A DNA stretch of 64,000 nt. Origin: Carettochelys insculpta (lineage: Eukaryota; Chordata; Testudines; Carettochelyidae). The translations under genes and the position numbers were made by a program. Below the pieces are notes generated by a model. The model was not told where the DNA came from, made no database searches, and saw nothing but the letters and a program-made list of their open reading frames with translations. This document shows positions 33,459 to 45,778 of this stretch, piece after piece (position 1 is the stretch's first letter; each line of letters begins with the position of its first letter). The DNA is taken from contig NC_134139.1 of assembly GCF_033958435.1 (NCBI RefSeq), positions 205,575,501 through 205,639,500 of the forward strand. The letters are read 5' to 3'.

Positions 33459-34872
33459 TCCTTGAGGCTCTTCCCAAGTCATGTGTTGGAGGCAAGGCTG
33501 GTTGCACTGCCTGTTACAAAGGGCATCCGGCACTTCCCAGTATAAGCGTCTTCTTCTGTTGCTCACAACTTTCTCAAACTTTAACCATTTGGGCAGAAAT
33601 TTTCCATGCTGGGTATCTGCCGTTGGGTACATTTCACTGTTAAAAGCTTCAGCCAAAACATTTCAGCTGTTACTGAGAACAAGACTAGAGAAAAATATGT
33701 TGCTTTGAAATGTTAAAAATATATTGACAGCCTTTTCTTTGAGAAGATTGAGTACCCTGAGGCTTTGGAGCAGCAACTAGAAATTTGGCAGGGAGGTGGC
33801 CTTTGTGTCGAGGATGAGCCTTTTGCTGTTCTTGTGAAAAACCCCTCCAAGCCTGGCTACGTTATATCAATCTTCCAAAAATCTGGGGTTGCATGTAATG
33901 TGATAATATATTTCCCTATGCTGAATATTGGACACCTGATAAAATTACTCATGCTCAAGTGAGTTCAATGGCAATCAAGCGGAACTATGCAGTACAAATG
34001 TTCAAATTACCATCCATTTGACTGAGCTGCTGTTAAAAACAAATACTGTGTAGCTGGAGTCATTTTATTTACTGTCTTATCTGTAAGGTTTGCATGGGCA
34101 GAAGATGTGACACACATATGCTACCATACACTTTACCCACAAACGAATGGGGGTGACTGGCTGACCTAACCCCACCTTCCCTGCCCAGTGCTCTCCACCC
34201 TCCATGCCTGTCTGGGTCCCCAGGATGGACTCGCCTCTTCTTGTACCTGTTGCCTTGTCTTTTTGAGGCAAAATGTGGGGGACACAGAGGGTCACACCCC
34301 CACACACATATTTTTGTCAGGGTTCATACCAGTGCATGTCTCATCCACCTGCAGTGCAAGTAGCATAAAGGATAACAACCTACTATTGCTCTCAGTGGTC
34401 CTCTTAGTGCAAATGGAAGAGTTCAGTGTGGCAGATCTACAGGTTCCAACTACACTCATGAGTCATGCCTGGGTCAGTATGATGCAATATGCTGGAATAT
34501 ATGGGGATTTTTTTTCTGTTTGCTTATTTTTAAAAAAACAAACAAACTAGGAGATTACGAACAAAATACATTAAAAGAACATTTTTAACATTTCAAAGTC
34601 AAATCCTGAAAAGCTAGGAAATGCTTGAATTAACTTGGTCCATGCAAGCTTAATGCAACATCTTGTGCATATGTGTTATGCTACAAACTTTAATGGCATT
34701 ATCACATACTATTTCTCTACTGTTGACAGTGTCCCCTTAGGAACCATGTAGACAACTCTGGGTTATGCACAACACCTGTGCAGGAGGCAGACTGTAGAGC
34801 TACGCCCATCCCCAGGGGAGCACCCAGCAGTATTGTGCCTCTAGAGACTCAGTCTCACCTGTGGCTTCTCAC
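33459..34872. other. No gene seen
   Basis: Apparently unique intron-like sequence. No exon or clear repeat was identified. Confidence 0.45.
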
Positions 34873-35075
34873 CAATGTTCCAGCTGATCTTTTCCAGCCA
34901 TGTGCAGATTTCTGCCATCCCTGTGCAGAATAAATTTTATGTGCACCAAGACATGTGCATATGTGCACCACTGGTAGAAACAAAAAAACCAGCTGTTGAC
35001 ACTCTGCTAATCAGCTGGGTGGCATTGGATCTCTCCTGAGTGGCTGCACAAGTGCCTGGCTAACAGGGAACACTG
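34873..35075 (+). mobile_element. hAT-type miniature element, family 1, copy 1
   Basis: It starts CAATGTTCCAGCTGATCTTT and ends TAACAGGGAACACTG. The interior GTGCAGAATAAATTTTATGTG and CAGCTGGGTGGCA is shared, inverted, with the element at 37.7 kb. Flanks CTTCTCAC and CTGCTCAG could be a decayed 8-bp duplication. Confidence 0.7.
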
Positions 35076-36200
35076 CTGCTCAGCACCACACAGAGACTTG
35101 GCGTTCCCTGTCAGCCATAATGACTGCACCAACTGGTCACCTCAGTAGACTGATCCTGCCCCGTGTCTTGGTGTAGACGCTGGGCTGGATGAAGGTACCC
35201 TCATCCCTGCCTCTCTTCCAGGTGACTCATTCCCCAGCAAAAGAAAGACACAAGCCACATATAGGCCAGGCAAGACCTTGGGCAGGACTTTTTACGCAGA
35301 TCACAAAGGGCCAGATTTTGATAACTTTGCCCGTGCCAAGTACCGTACCCTAGGAATAGTCCCTTGGAAATAACGGGATTCCATGTGAAGTAAAACACTA
35401 GCTGATGCATGTAAGGATCTCGCAGTCTGTCCCATTGTCTGTTACTAGGTGGACATTACTGGATACAATATGTAGAATTGGTGTCCTTTTCCTCCTCTCC
35501 TGTATTTCATTGTTAATTTCAGGTGAAAGCATGTAGCGTACACCAACTGTCTGTGAATAAATAGCCCTGGGAGGCCGATCACCTTGTTAAACTCTCTAAT
35601 ACAATGTGCCTGCTGTTAGATTTTTCTATAACAAACCCAGCGAGTGTTAATATTTTTCCCACCGTTAGGCATCAGAAGTGGACAAGCTGCATCCCGTGTT
35701 TAACATCAAGCTGCTTTCCCATATTTTTGTAATTATTTTACCCCTTTGTTAGAATTCAGTGTTTCTTTCTTTCTTTTTAAAGAAAAGCCTGTACCATTTA
35801 GTGTCAGTGATCGTTTTGCCATCTGCTCAGTCATACCGCTTCCAACAAGCCAGCCTCAGCTGCAGACCAGTCAGCTTCCAGCTCTTCCTCCTCTCAGAGG
35901 CAGAGATGCCAGCAGTCCTTAAACTGGAACAGTGTGTGCAAGGATTCAGCTGGAATAGGAAAAAATAAAAAAGGCAAAGGCATTAGTTAGGAGTTTTCAC
36001 CATCTATCAAAGGGTGATCTGTTCCCAGGAGTCAAAATACTTTCTTCTCTGTTAAAACATATTTCAATATTTGAGCATCCAGCAGGCAGAATTCATCCCA
36101 GATGTAACTCCATTGACTTTCTCAGCTCCCATCCAGGAGGAATTTGACCCATATTTACAGTGCTCACAAAGTCACGGTTTCTGCTCCTCTGAGTGTATTC
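35076..36200. other. No gene seen
   Basis: Intron-like sequence without recognisable exon or repeat. Confidence 0.45.
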
Positions 36201-36204
36201 CCAT

Positions 36205-36545
36205 GGAATCATAGGGCTGGAAGGGACCTCAGTAGGTCATCTAGTCCAGCCCCCTGCTTCAAGCAGGATCTACCCCCACTAAGTCATCCCAGCCAGGACT
36301 TAAAAACCTCAAGGGATGGAGAATCCACCACCTCTCTAGGCAACGCATTCCTGTTTAAGTAGTTTTTCCTCATATCTAACCTACACCTCTCCCTCTGTAA
36401 CTTCAGACCATTACTCCTTGTTCTGCCATCTGTCACCATTGAGAACAGTTTCTCACCCTCCTCTTTAGAACTCCCCATCAGGAAGTTGAAGGCTGCTATT
36501 AAATCACCCCTCTCACCCCCCAGTACCAGTTCTCTGCGGCTCTGC
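36205..36545 (-). mobile_element. CR1 3' end, antisense
   Basis: AATCATAGGGCTGGAAGGGA, CCTCAGTAGGTCATCTAGTC and CAGCCCCCTGCTTCAAGCAG are the reverse of the CR1 3' terminus. Upstream coding remnant on -: [20 protein letters not shown]. It abuts the LINE end at 36.59 kb. Confidence 0.85.
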
Positions 36546-36589
36546 TGCTGGTACGTTGGGTTCCTAGTCTGATGAATGTTCATGCTGGA

Positions 36590-37460
36590 TCTTGGTAATA
36601 ATAATGGTAGTCCATCGATCCAATGATGACAAATCTGTGCAGATCATCTGTTATTGGGCTCGTGGTGTGCCCTCTGGTGACTGTATAAGCCAATTCTAGA
36701 GGTGCACATTTTGCTGCAGGTGGTGCATGGGAAGTTTGCAATCTGTGGGTTGTGAATTGCTGATGCTCTGTGATGTCATTCGTGTGCCTCTTGTAGACGC
36801 CGGCAGCGGTCTTCCTCAAAGGCAATGCAGGTATTTCTGACTGTTGCACGCCACTGTGTTCTGTCACTGTCGGCGTCTTCAAGGTCCCTAGGTTTGACAC
36901 TGCTGCACTGCAGATTGGCTTTGATGGTATCCTTGTAGCGTTTCCGTGGACGACCTATGCGCTGGATGCCCTGGGAGAGTTCACCATACAGAAGCTGGGG
37001 AAGGATTCTGTTGGCATCCATGAGGCTGACATGACCGGTCCAATGTAGTTGTGACTTCATAATCATCATTTTGATGCTTGTCATCTGGGCTCTCTCGCGG
37101 ACCTCAAGATTGGGCGCTTTGTGTTGCCAGCGGATCTTCATGATGTTACGGAGGGAGCGCATGTGGAATGCTTCGAGCTGCTTGATGTGACGCCTATATA
37201 GTGTCCATGTTTCCCACCCGTAGAAAAGAGATGAGAGAACAACAGCTCTGTACACAAGCAGCTTTGTTGGCATCCGGATGTTATGGTGGTTTAGAACTTT
37301 GAGACGCAGACATCTTGGTGCACCACTTCTACCTGCATTCTCTCCTTCACAGCCTCTGGCTAACCCAGGATGTAGTACAGCCAGTTCCAGAGTTCCCAGA
37401 CTGGTTACTAAAGCGACACACCCAGCAGCATTTTGTCTTTTCTGGGGAGCCATCATTATT
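36590..37460 (-). mobile_element. LINE 3' end with (AAT)n tail, antisense
   Basis: On - it runs from about 37350 to an AAT-rich tail at 36593-36604 (GGTAATAATAATGG on +). It is 5'-truncated, as usual for LINEs. The coding part is described separately. The clade differs from CR1 and is not assigned. Confidence 0.8.
36644..37350 (-). pseudogene. LINE polymerase C-terminus with CxxC/HxxxxH finger, one in-frame stop
   Basis: This is the end of a non-LTR retrotransposon polymerase. From about 37300 down it reads KVLNHHNIRMPTKLLVYRAV, then SSLFYGWETWTLYRRHIKQL, FHMRSLRNIMKIRWQ, SQLHWTGHVSLMD, LLYGELSQG and GRPRKRYKDTIK, followed by TQWRATVRNTCIAFEEDR. A TGA at 36776-36778 interrupts the frame (CGA to TGA is the likely change). 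The same frame then resumes and encodes FPCTTCSKMCTSRIGLYSHQ-RAH, a CxxC...HxxxxH finger expected at this C-terminus, and stops at 36644-36646. Only one nonsense change over about 230 codons makes it relatively young. Frame upstream of 37350 may be flanking sequence. Confidence 0.75.
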
Positions 37461-37718
37461 TATGTACATATGTGTACACACACAAAGCACATTACGGTAG
37501 AAGAGACACTTATATGTTGTTTGCTAATGGGCTGTCATAAAGGGCTGTGAAGTGGCAATTAAAATGAGGGTCCTCCAGACCCTTATTCTGGCTCTGCCTT
37601 CACAGTTTCCTCCCCTCCCCGGTCTGGCCCAGCCCCAAGCCCTCTGCTTGGCTGCCCAGCCCGTTTGCTCTGGCTCTCCCAGTCCTGCTCCTCTTTTGGA
37701 TAGAAAAGTTCTGGGGTC

Positions 37719-37909
37719 CAGTGTTGCCTGAGCACTAGGGCAGCCACCCAGGGGAGAGTCAGGTGCCACCCAGCTGATTAGTAGGGTATCCACAGCCACC
37801 CACAGCGGGCAGTGTGTTTTTCTATGTGTGGTGCACCTCTGCACATGCCTTGGTGCACATAACAGAGTTTATTCCACCCATGTAATAGAAAAACTTAGAA
37901 GGAACACTG
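37719..37909 (-). mobile_element. hAT-type miniature element, family 1, copy 2
   Basis: The ends are CAGTGTTGCCTG and GGAACACTG. They are flanked by a perfect 8-bp duplication CTGGGGTC at 37711-37718 and 37910-37917, the size made by hAT transposases. The interior is the reverse of the 34.87-kb copy (CACCCAGCTGATTA, GCACATAACAGAGTTTATTC). Confidence 0.9.
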
Positions 37910-37917
37910 CTGGGGTC

Positions 37918-39867
37918 CTGCTCCACCCCATAGCCTGAGCTCAGTGCTCCTGCAAGTGAGAGTGGCAGACAGGCTACACTACAACAAAGAGACATGCAAA
38001 ACAGGCCTCCCGGCTGGCTGTCCGTGGAGAACATTGGCCTCTCAGAGGCCCTCTTATGCTGTGGGGAGGGTCTGACTGAAACAGATCCCCCTCCCAACAA
38101 GTGGGCTTAACTTCCCCTGCAGTGAGGTAAGGAGAGCGTCCCTGCTAGCACCTCTCCTTCCCTTCCCAGCCCAGCCCCCGCTTCGCTTCCTTGCTCCCAC
38201 TCTCCCAGCCTTCTGCCCCCTGAAGCCCCCAATGGCCCCTTTTTTCCCAGTCTCTTGCCAGTCTCTAGCCCAGTCCCCAGCTGGCTCCAGCCTTCTCCTC
38301 TGCACTGTTGCCCAAACCTCTGTCCCCGAGCTTCTGCTTGCGGCCGCTGCCCAGTGGGCAGAGCTAGCAGGCAGGGGTGGGGCAGGCAATGCTAGGGGTG
38401 TGCAAAGACAGGCAACCCACCTAGAACCTTCCCACAGCCTCCCGGTGACTCAGGACCTGCCATTTGGGGAGCACTGGACTCTTCCAAATGTCCGTCTCCT
38501 GACTGACAGGCCAGGCTCCTCTGTGTGGTAGAGTGCACAAAACTGAATGAGAGACAGAGTAGACGGCCCAGCCTCAGCCTGGCAAACTGTGTTGCCCCCA
38601 AAGGGAGCCAGAGACCACTCTTGCAGCTGCGCATGCTCCTGCCCGGATGCCTGTCAGACAGCTCTGCTTCACCCTCCACCTAGGAGTGGAGAGGAAGCAC
38701 TTACAGACATATATGACTAATTCAGAGGGCAAAGGGTAACTTTAATTAGCTCGTACTGTCCTTGAATGTTTTTGCATCACTGACTCCACAAGCCACAGCT
38801 CTTGCCGTGTCTGGTTGTTTCCCATGAGACTATAACCCATCCACCCAGTTTATGCCTTGAAATCCAAATGAAAAAGCTTTTGGCATTGATGGACCCCACT
38901 CAGTTCCCACGTCTTACTGCCAAGCCGCCACAAAGCCAGAGTGAATTCAAAGCTCATTAGGATTGTCCCAGGAGACCTCAATCTATGTGCTTACTGAGAC
39001 AAATCTGGATTTTAAAATGTTGCTTGATCAAAGACATTAGCTATGAACTCGATGGGTTACAGCCTGGGTCTGCACTGAGAGGTGCCTCAAGTGCAAAAAG
39101 CTTTGTGGAAGTCCAAATGAGATTCACGGCTTCGGATCAAATTTATTCCCATCCCAATCAAAAGATGTTATTTTTCTGCCATTTCTGAACGCTCAGTCTG
39201 AGGTCTATGATTCAAGCTGTTGGGTTTTTGTTTTTTGTTTTGTTTTTTTTTTCGCATTCCTGCATTACCACCAGCAACCCAGATCCAGCTGAGGGGTATT
39301 ATAGATGTAGTTAGAGTGCTTTTGAGGCTTAAGCCTCTAAAACATTTTAGACGCTTTGACTACACCTCAAGTCACAACACAACAGGAATGTGTGCGTATG
39401 AACTGGTGCATCTTTGGTGAGAGCAATTTTTTTCCCTAAAGTTAAAGGAAATCATCAGTTGGAAAGGTGTGCAGCATGCTGTGCTGGAAAGTACTCGGTG
39501 TGGTGAAAATCAATCTGCCCTTGTCTTCGTTAGACAGTAACTCAAGATGGGAGGAGGGATAGTTTAGCAAAAGAAGGGGAGGGCATTGGGAAGGAACCAA
39601 AAGTGGGGACCACTGGGGGATGAGAGGAAGCAGGAAAGGGAGGAGAAAGAGAGACTGGAGCAATGAGAGAAGTCTGGACCAAAAATAAACCACACGTCTG
39701 GTGAGTAGGATTGAGCATCAGCCTTGGTGTTCCTGTAACAAATTATTCATGGGCAAAGGAAAATAATTTCAGTTCCCTTGCAGCTCTTCCTTAGCATCAG
39801 ATGCCAGCTTGTTACAAAAGCGAGAAGGAAACTCCTTGTAATATTGCTCTGCCTTCCCCCAAACGAT
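37918..39867. other. No gene; GC-rich then AT-rich sequence
   Basis: 37950-38690 is C-rich with short open frames on both strands but no recognisable domain. The remainder is AT-rich and unclassified. Confidence 0.4.
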
Positions 39868-40560
39868 TAGATTCATGTATTCCAAGACCAGGAGGGAGTG
39901 TTCTCGTGATCTGCTCTGACCTCTGTATAACCCAGGTCAGAGAAGTTCCCCAAACCAAATCTTAGAGCAGATCTCATGGAAAAAATATCCAGTCTTGAGT
40001 TAAAAAATGGCCAGTGATGGAGAATCTACCATGATCCTTGGTGAACTGTTCCAGTGGTGAATTACTCATGCTCTTATTTCCACTCTGAATTTGTCTAGCT
40101 TCAACTTCTGGCCATTGGATCATGTTGGACCTTTCTCTGCTAGATTGAAGAGCCCATCATCAGAGATGTGTCCCCAAGAAGGTACTTACAAACTGTGATT
40201 AATAACTCCTTAACCTTCTCTTTGATAAATTAAATAGATGAAGCGCCTGGAGTCCATCTCTATACAGCATGTTTTCTAATCCCTTAATAATTCTAGTGGC
40301 TCTTCTTTGAACCTTCTTCAATCTCTCAGTATCCTCTTGAATTGTGAACACCAGAACTGGAGACAATATTTTCAACAGCAGTTGCACCAGTGCCAAGCAC
40401 AGAGATAAATCTCTGCTCTTACTTGAGATCCCTGTTTCTGCATTTAAAGGATCACAATAGCATGTTTGGCCAGCTGTTTACGCACCGTGACCCCCCACAT
40501 CTTTTTTCAAGATCACTGCTTGCTGGAATAGGGTTTCCCATCGTCGGGTATTGTGTCTGA
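39868..40560 (-). mobile_element. CR1 LINE 3' part, antisense
   Basis: The 3' end on - matches AGATTCATGTATTCCAAGAC and AACCCAGGTCAGAGAAGTTC. The coding remnant on - reads TERLKKVQRRATRIIKGLEN and LFNLSKRRLRSY. It is degenerate and 5'-truncated. Confidence 0.85.
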
Positions 40561-41890
40561 AATGTGATTATGAAAAAAAAATCAGTTTTGAGTTTCTCAA
40601 TTTTTAAATCCCAAATTCCCTTTGTAGAAAAAATTCCATCTCAGAGGACAAACAGTGACCTTCATAGTGAGAAGAAGACATCTCAGTTATGCCAGTTGTG
40701 ACATGTAAGACCATAGGGTTGGCTTGGGGAGCACAAATACTACATTAGACAGCTGAAAAAAAAAACGTGAGAACTCTCCAGGGACACAAGGTTACAGGAG
40801 AAAGAGATAGGAAAGAACTAGAAAGGCAGCTAATCTACTATCCCATTAGAGACTGAGGAACCAGGCTTGGGGACCTAATACGAGAACCTGCTTTGACTTC
40901 TGTTCTGTTCCCTACTGGAGGGCAGGTTCGTAGAGGCAGCAAAGTCAAGTGGATTGAGTTCTGGATGGGGACTTTGGAAATCTGGCTTCTGTTCCTCACA
41001 GCCTCTGAGTTACTCTGTGGCCTTGGGCAAATCTCTCCCCATCTCTGATTCTGTGTCTGTGGAATGCTGTAGTAGCAGGGCAATATATTCATTACTGCTT
41101 CTGTCCAGCCCAATTTTTAAATGCCACTAATCTATCTCTTCCCTTGAGAAAATTCTTGCACAGCATGCGGTTGGCATTTTTGTACTGGTACACACTGCTG
41201 TGGTGATCACAAAGCCACACCTGCTGTTCAGAAGTACTCGTGTATTTGTTTTTCAGAATAGAATCCACAGATAAGCCAGTGAATGAAATCTAGACAAGCA
41301 GCACAATAGAAATAGTTGTTTTGTAAATGGAAGGCTGGAGAAAGGGTTATTCATGCAGCTCTTCCTCAGAAGCACGGCACTGATGAATTCTCCTGTGCTG
41401 GGGAGAGGCATAGGGTAACCTCTGAAAGGGGTTTGAATGCTCCATTAGCTTTTCATGTAATTTTTGCTTAAAAAAAAGACGACTGAAACTGACACTGGGA
41501 AAGTGTGTGAAGAGCAGGGAGCCACCATCGTTTCTCTCTCTAAACTTCCTATAATAACCTAAATGAACAGTTTTGAGATTTCATAACACTATCCATTTCC
41601 TAATTAGGACAAGCTTTAAAAGGAACAGTTGGCATTCCTGTTGGTGTGAGCCATGTGCTACCTGCAGCAGGCCAACTCACAAACGAAACTGATTTTTCTC
41701 TTACCTACATTCCGCATTCGGCAGCTGCTCCTAACAGGTGTTCACTCTCTTCAGAGCAGATGGTGACAGAAATGGGTTTGCTGGCAGGTTCACCCACAAA
41801 GCAGCCTTCTTATTGCACATATTGATGTGTATACAAACATACACACGCTACCCGGCTTTCTGTTACAAAGTAGTTCTACTTCTGATATAA
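40561..41890. other. No gene seen
   Basis: Unique-looking intron-like sequence. No exon recognised. Confidence 0.45.
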
Positions 41891-42055
41891 GAAAAAACCA
41901 GTCCTGTAACACTTCAAAGACTAACAAAAGAATTTATTAGGTGATGAGCTTTCATGGGGCAGACCCACGGCTTCAGATCTGAAGAATTCTTCTACAGGAC
42001 TGCTTTTTTGTTTTGTGAAGATCCAGACTAACACAGCTCCCTCTCTCTGACTATT
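41891..42055. mobile_element. Penelope-type tail pair
   Basis: Left: CAGTCCTGTAACACTTCAAA...TTATTAGGTGATGAGC (tail on -). Right: CTACAGGACTGC then GATCCAGACTAACACAGCTC on +. The same composite as at 17.0 kb, with the right arm shortened. The core box on - reads CTGAAGC, so the hammerhead-like core is damaged here. Confidence 0.75.
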
Positions 42056-43185
42056 CTGATATAAGGTCAGTCACATGAGGTCCGACACAGAACAACTCTT
42101 TTTGTTGTTGCTGTTCTCTGGGTGTAAAGGCATTTGTGACTTTGCTGGCACATCAAAAACCTGGCAAACATTTGTCCAGAAATTAACTCCTTTACAGTAT
42201 CTACGGGAACATTCAGTTACAGGAATAGCTCCCTATTTACCAACTCATCCTTTATAACCTGAGGTAGTGCTAAATAACAATGAACTAGAAATACAGTGCC
42301 CTTCTGCACTGCGATTTTGAGATCTGCTGGTGTAGTGATTGACTCGATGCTTTTCTCTTTGCCATCAGTTTCCTAGAGCATGACACTTGGTTAATGAAAC
42401 AGCGGAAGCTAGAAGCAGCAAAGGGATTGACAAAATAAATTACAAATACAATTGCAGCCTTATATAACCAAGACACTTATTCAGCATTCCAAATAGAGAA
42501 CTGCCTTCAAAGCTCCTGTGATAAAATGTGCTAAGGATCATCTTATTCCATATTCATCACCTGAAGAGAGACAGTGCTCAAACAAATCCTTATTTGCTTT
42601 CAAAACTCTTATCCTGTTAACCCTGATTTTTGTCTTGTGGGATTTGCCCGACGAGTCTCATAAACTTTGACAAAACAAGGCAAACGGATGCAAGGTTCAA
42701 GAGACTCAGGCATTGATCTAAAGCTCTTTGCCAGCTCTGTTTCTTGTCGTGTGAGTAGCACTAGGAAGACTCTGTTCTCACTCTGTTTTGCTGTTCATTT
42801 TAAACAAACAACCAGAGCCAAGACAACCAGATGAGGATGACATCTGGCTCTCTAAACGCTGCCAAGCCACTGCTGCTCCCCGTAGCTGGCAGGAAGAAGA
42901 TATGTTGCAAATGCCAATTTTTTTTTCTGAAATATAAAGTGCATCCCTACACTTTCTTTACTTTCCCTGCCTGGCATCTAGGCCAAACACATTCAATTTG
43001 CCTTTTTGTTTTGATAAGGGCCAAATCTGGCTCTCATTTTTACCAGCATAAACCCAGTGTAACTCTGTTGAGTCCAGTGAATAACAAGAGAGTGGAATGT
43101 GACTCCGAAAATCTAAAGCAGTCTTCTATTCTCAAATATTCCTAAAATATTTAAATGTAGACAGTTAAACTCTATTACCTAACTT
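42056..43185. other. No gene seen
   Basis: Unique-looking intron-like sequence. Confidence 0.45.
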
Positions 43186-43189
43186 CACT

Positions 43190-43380
43190 CAAAGCATGGA
43201 ATAAATTGCCTAGGGAGGTTGTGGAATCTCCATCAATGGAGATATTTAAGAGCAGGTTAGATAAGCATCTATCAGGGACGGTCTAGATGGTGTTTGGTCC
43301 TGCCATGAGGCCAGGGGACTGGACGTGATGATCTCTCAAGGTCCCTTCCAGTTTTAGTGTTTCATAATTCTATGATTTAA
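43190..43380 (+). mobile_element. CR1 3' end
   Basis: AAGCATGGAATAAATTGCCT, GGACTGGACGTGATGATCTC and TTCATAATTCTATGATTTAA closely follow the 3' end at 9.4-9.6 kb. Confidence 0.88.
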
Positions 43381-44048
43381 GCTAATTGTATCAAATGTGT
43401 TTTTATTGGGATTTGTTAACTGAAGCAGTGAGAGCACTTTGCATGTAGGTGCTATGGTGGGTTGTGTCTTATAAACATCCTACATAAAACATGCTTGTCA
43501 CTTTTGAAAGAAATATACCAACAGTGCAAGGATGTGTGGACATAGCACAAAGAGTTGTGTGCCCCTTTAGAGTCTTGAATGATTAAAGTAATGTTCACAA
43601 ACCATTTGGCCACCGTTAAAACAAAGACATCTAGTCCTAAGATTTAATACCTAGGAACTGACTCTATAGGACTGCCACGGTTTCCCTACTCTTACTTGTA
43701 TTTGAATGGTCCTGTAGACTCTTCCCTGAACTTTTGGTGGCTGTAAGGGGGTGGACAGATAACCATGTTTTGAAACTGACATTGTTGCTGAATGCATTTT
43801 CCCCTCTTCAGTTAAGAGATTCTTCAAGGAGACCATTTTCAAAATTGTTTCGGACGGAAAAAGCCTGTGTGTCGGGAGAAGGATGGAGCTGTGGCGTGGG
43901 TTGTTGAAATGAGCTGAACTTGCAAAGTGAAGAGTAAATTCTGCTTTTGAGGGCACCATTCATGGTGCAGCTCTTGAAAAATGCCAAAAATAGCATTGTT
44001 CTTTTGAGCTCAGGGCTCAGAAGACCACCGGCTAAACTAGCAAAGTGA

Positions 44049-44260
44049 GGCTATGTCTATATTAGGGAAAGTAAGTCGATTGCAGATACGCAATTCTAGC
44101 TACATCAACTATCTAGAATCAACGTATCTGCAATCGACTTACCAGACATCCTCACTGATAAAAGTCAACAGAAGAAACCCCCATTACTCCTCACACAAAA
44201 GTGAACCCCAGAAGATCAACCCTGAGAGAGCTGATCTTTTGGAGCTGTGTAGACATAGGC
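44049..44260. mobile_element. MITE family B, copy 2 (212 bp)
   Basis: The ends GGCTATGTCTATATTAGGG and GTGTAGACATAGGC are flanked by TGA (44046-44048, 44261-44263). Interior hairpin: GATACGCAATTCTAGCTACA with GAATCAACGTATC. Confidence 0.88.
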
Positions 44261-44394
44261 TGAATGGACAATAAACAAATCAAACATTTTGACATTTTAA
44301 GATGTGTTCTGACTTGCAAATGCCAGAATATTAAGGTCCAAATTCTGCAGTACGTACTCAAGCAAAACTCATTCAGAAATTCAGTTGAATAGTG

Positions 44395-44656
44395 ACAGAG
44401 AGGTAGCCATGTTAGTCTGTATTCTATCAAAACGAAAAAGGCTGGATATTAGGAAGAACTACTTACGCCAGGAGGGTGGTGAAGCACTGGGATGCGTTGC
44501 ATAGGGCGGTGGTGGTCTCTTCATCGCTGGAGGTTTTTAAGTCCCAGCTTGACATAGTCATGGCTGGGATGACTTAGCTGGAGTTGATTCTGCTTGGGGC
44601 AGGGAACTGGACTTAATGATCTCTTGAGGTCCCTTCCAGCTCTGTGATTCTATGAT
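44395..44656 (+). mobile_element. Penelope outer end joined to CR1 3' end
   Basis: GAGAGGTAGCCATGTTAGTC (44399-44418) is the reverse of the ACTAACACGGCTACC end. From about 44430 a CR1 3' end follows: GGATATTAGGAAGAACTACT, TGGACTTAATGATCTCTTGA and TGTGATTCTATGAT. Confidence 0.8.
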
Positions 44657-44940
44657 ATGTTTACACGGGAATAAAAAACATTTGGTAGGCCCAGGTGTGT
44701 AGGGCTTGAGTTCCTGAGGCTGAAAAATGGTTGTGCAGAAGTCTGAGCTCACCTGGAGCTCAAGCTCTGAGACCTCATGAGGTGAGAGGGTCCCTGAGTT
44801 CAGGCTCTAGCTTGAGCCAAAACATCTATGCAGCTATTTTGAGCCTCACAGCCAGAGCCCTGTAAGCCTGAGTCAGCTGCCCTGGGCCTGCCACAGTTGT
44901 GCCATGGGGCTTTTATCCCCACGTAGATGTACCTAAGTGT
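44657..44940. mobile_element. MITE related to the 33.2-kb element
   Basis: ATGTTTACACGGGAATAAAA at the left and CCCACGTAGATGTACC at the right, with CTTGAGCTCC/GGAGCTCAAG-type inverted blocks and AGCCTGAGTCAGCTGCCCTG inside. Confidence 0.5.
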
Positions 44941-45228
44941 TGCACAGCTGTGATCTTCTGACAGCCAGTGACAGGCTGTGGCACGGGTAAAGGAAGTTGG
45001 CAGGAGCTCTATTACCGCATGCCCATTACATTGCTAAATGTTAAGTGGGTTAATTTCACACCAGTAACCCAATCACCTCAGAGCTTTTATGTTAAACTGA
45101 TTTCAACTGACGGTGTATTTGCACGTGTGCCCAAGAAAAACCCAGGGCTCTACAGTCAACCGTGGTGGATTCAGCATCAGTCGTCTCTCTGAGTCCAGTT
45201 ATATCCCTTAATCTTTGTCTGTTTACAG

Positions 45229-45605
45229 CAGTGGTGGGCAACCTGCAGGCCGCGTGCTGCCCATCAGGATTCTACGTGTGGCCCTTGAGACATATCGTTT
45301 ACTGTTGCCCATGTGTAGGGTTACCAAACTCTTCTGGTTTCCATCTGCATAATTGTTTTCCCTACCTGTATTTCTAAAGTGACAAGCAAATGAAGCAAGC
45401 ACATGTGAAGTGACTGCACACAACATTGACTGTCAGAGCCATGTGCTTCCTCCTCATTCAGTCAAGGCACTGCTGTGGTTCAGTCAGCACAACCAGCAAA
45501 TTCTAGATACACAAGTGCAGTTAACAAAACTCCCTGTCCCGGGAAACCGTCTTGGTTACGACCATGTTCCAGGTGAAGGAGGGCCACTCACGCGATACGC
45601 TCACT
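45229..45605 (+). mobile_element. hAT-type miniature element, family 2, copy 1
   Basis: It starts CAGTGGTGGGCAACCTGCAG. The interior TGTCTTGGTTACGACCATG-like segment and CTCACTAGCC recur in reverse at 51.9 kb. The right terminus was not pinned. Confidence 0.65.
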
Positions 45606-45728
45606 AGCCTAGGTTACCTATTGCTAACATAGAGTGTTATCACTTTAGATCAGGGATGGTTTCTTAATTTGTATACCCCAAAACAGATCTGCGCCAGACA
45701 CAACAAAGGGGCCCAGCTTTGTGTTGAG

Positions 45729-45778
45729 ATCTGTAGACACGACTGCAGTCCACATCTGTAGACACGACTGCAGTCCAA
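45729..45778. repeat. Tandem duplication of a 25-bp unit
   Basis: ATCTGTAGACACGACTGCAG plus TCCAC occurs at 45729-45753 and again at 45754-45778 with only the last base changed. Confidence 0.9.
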
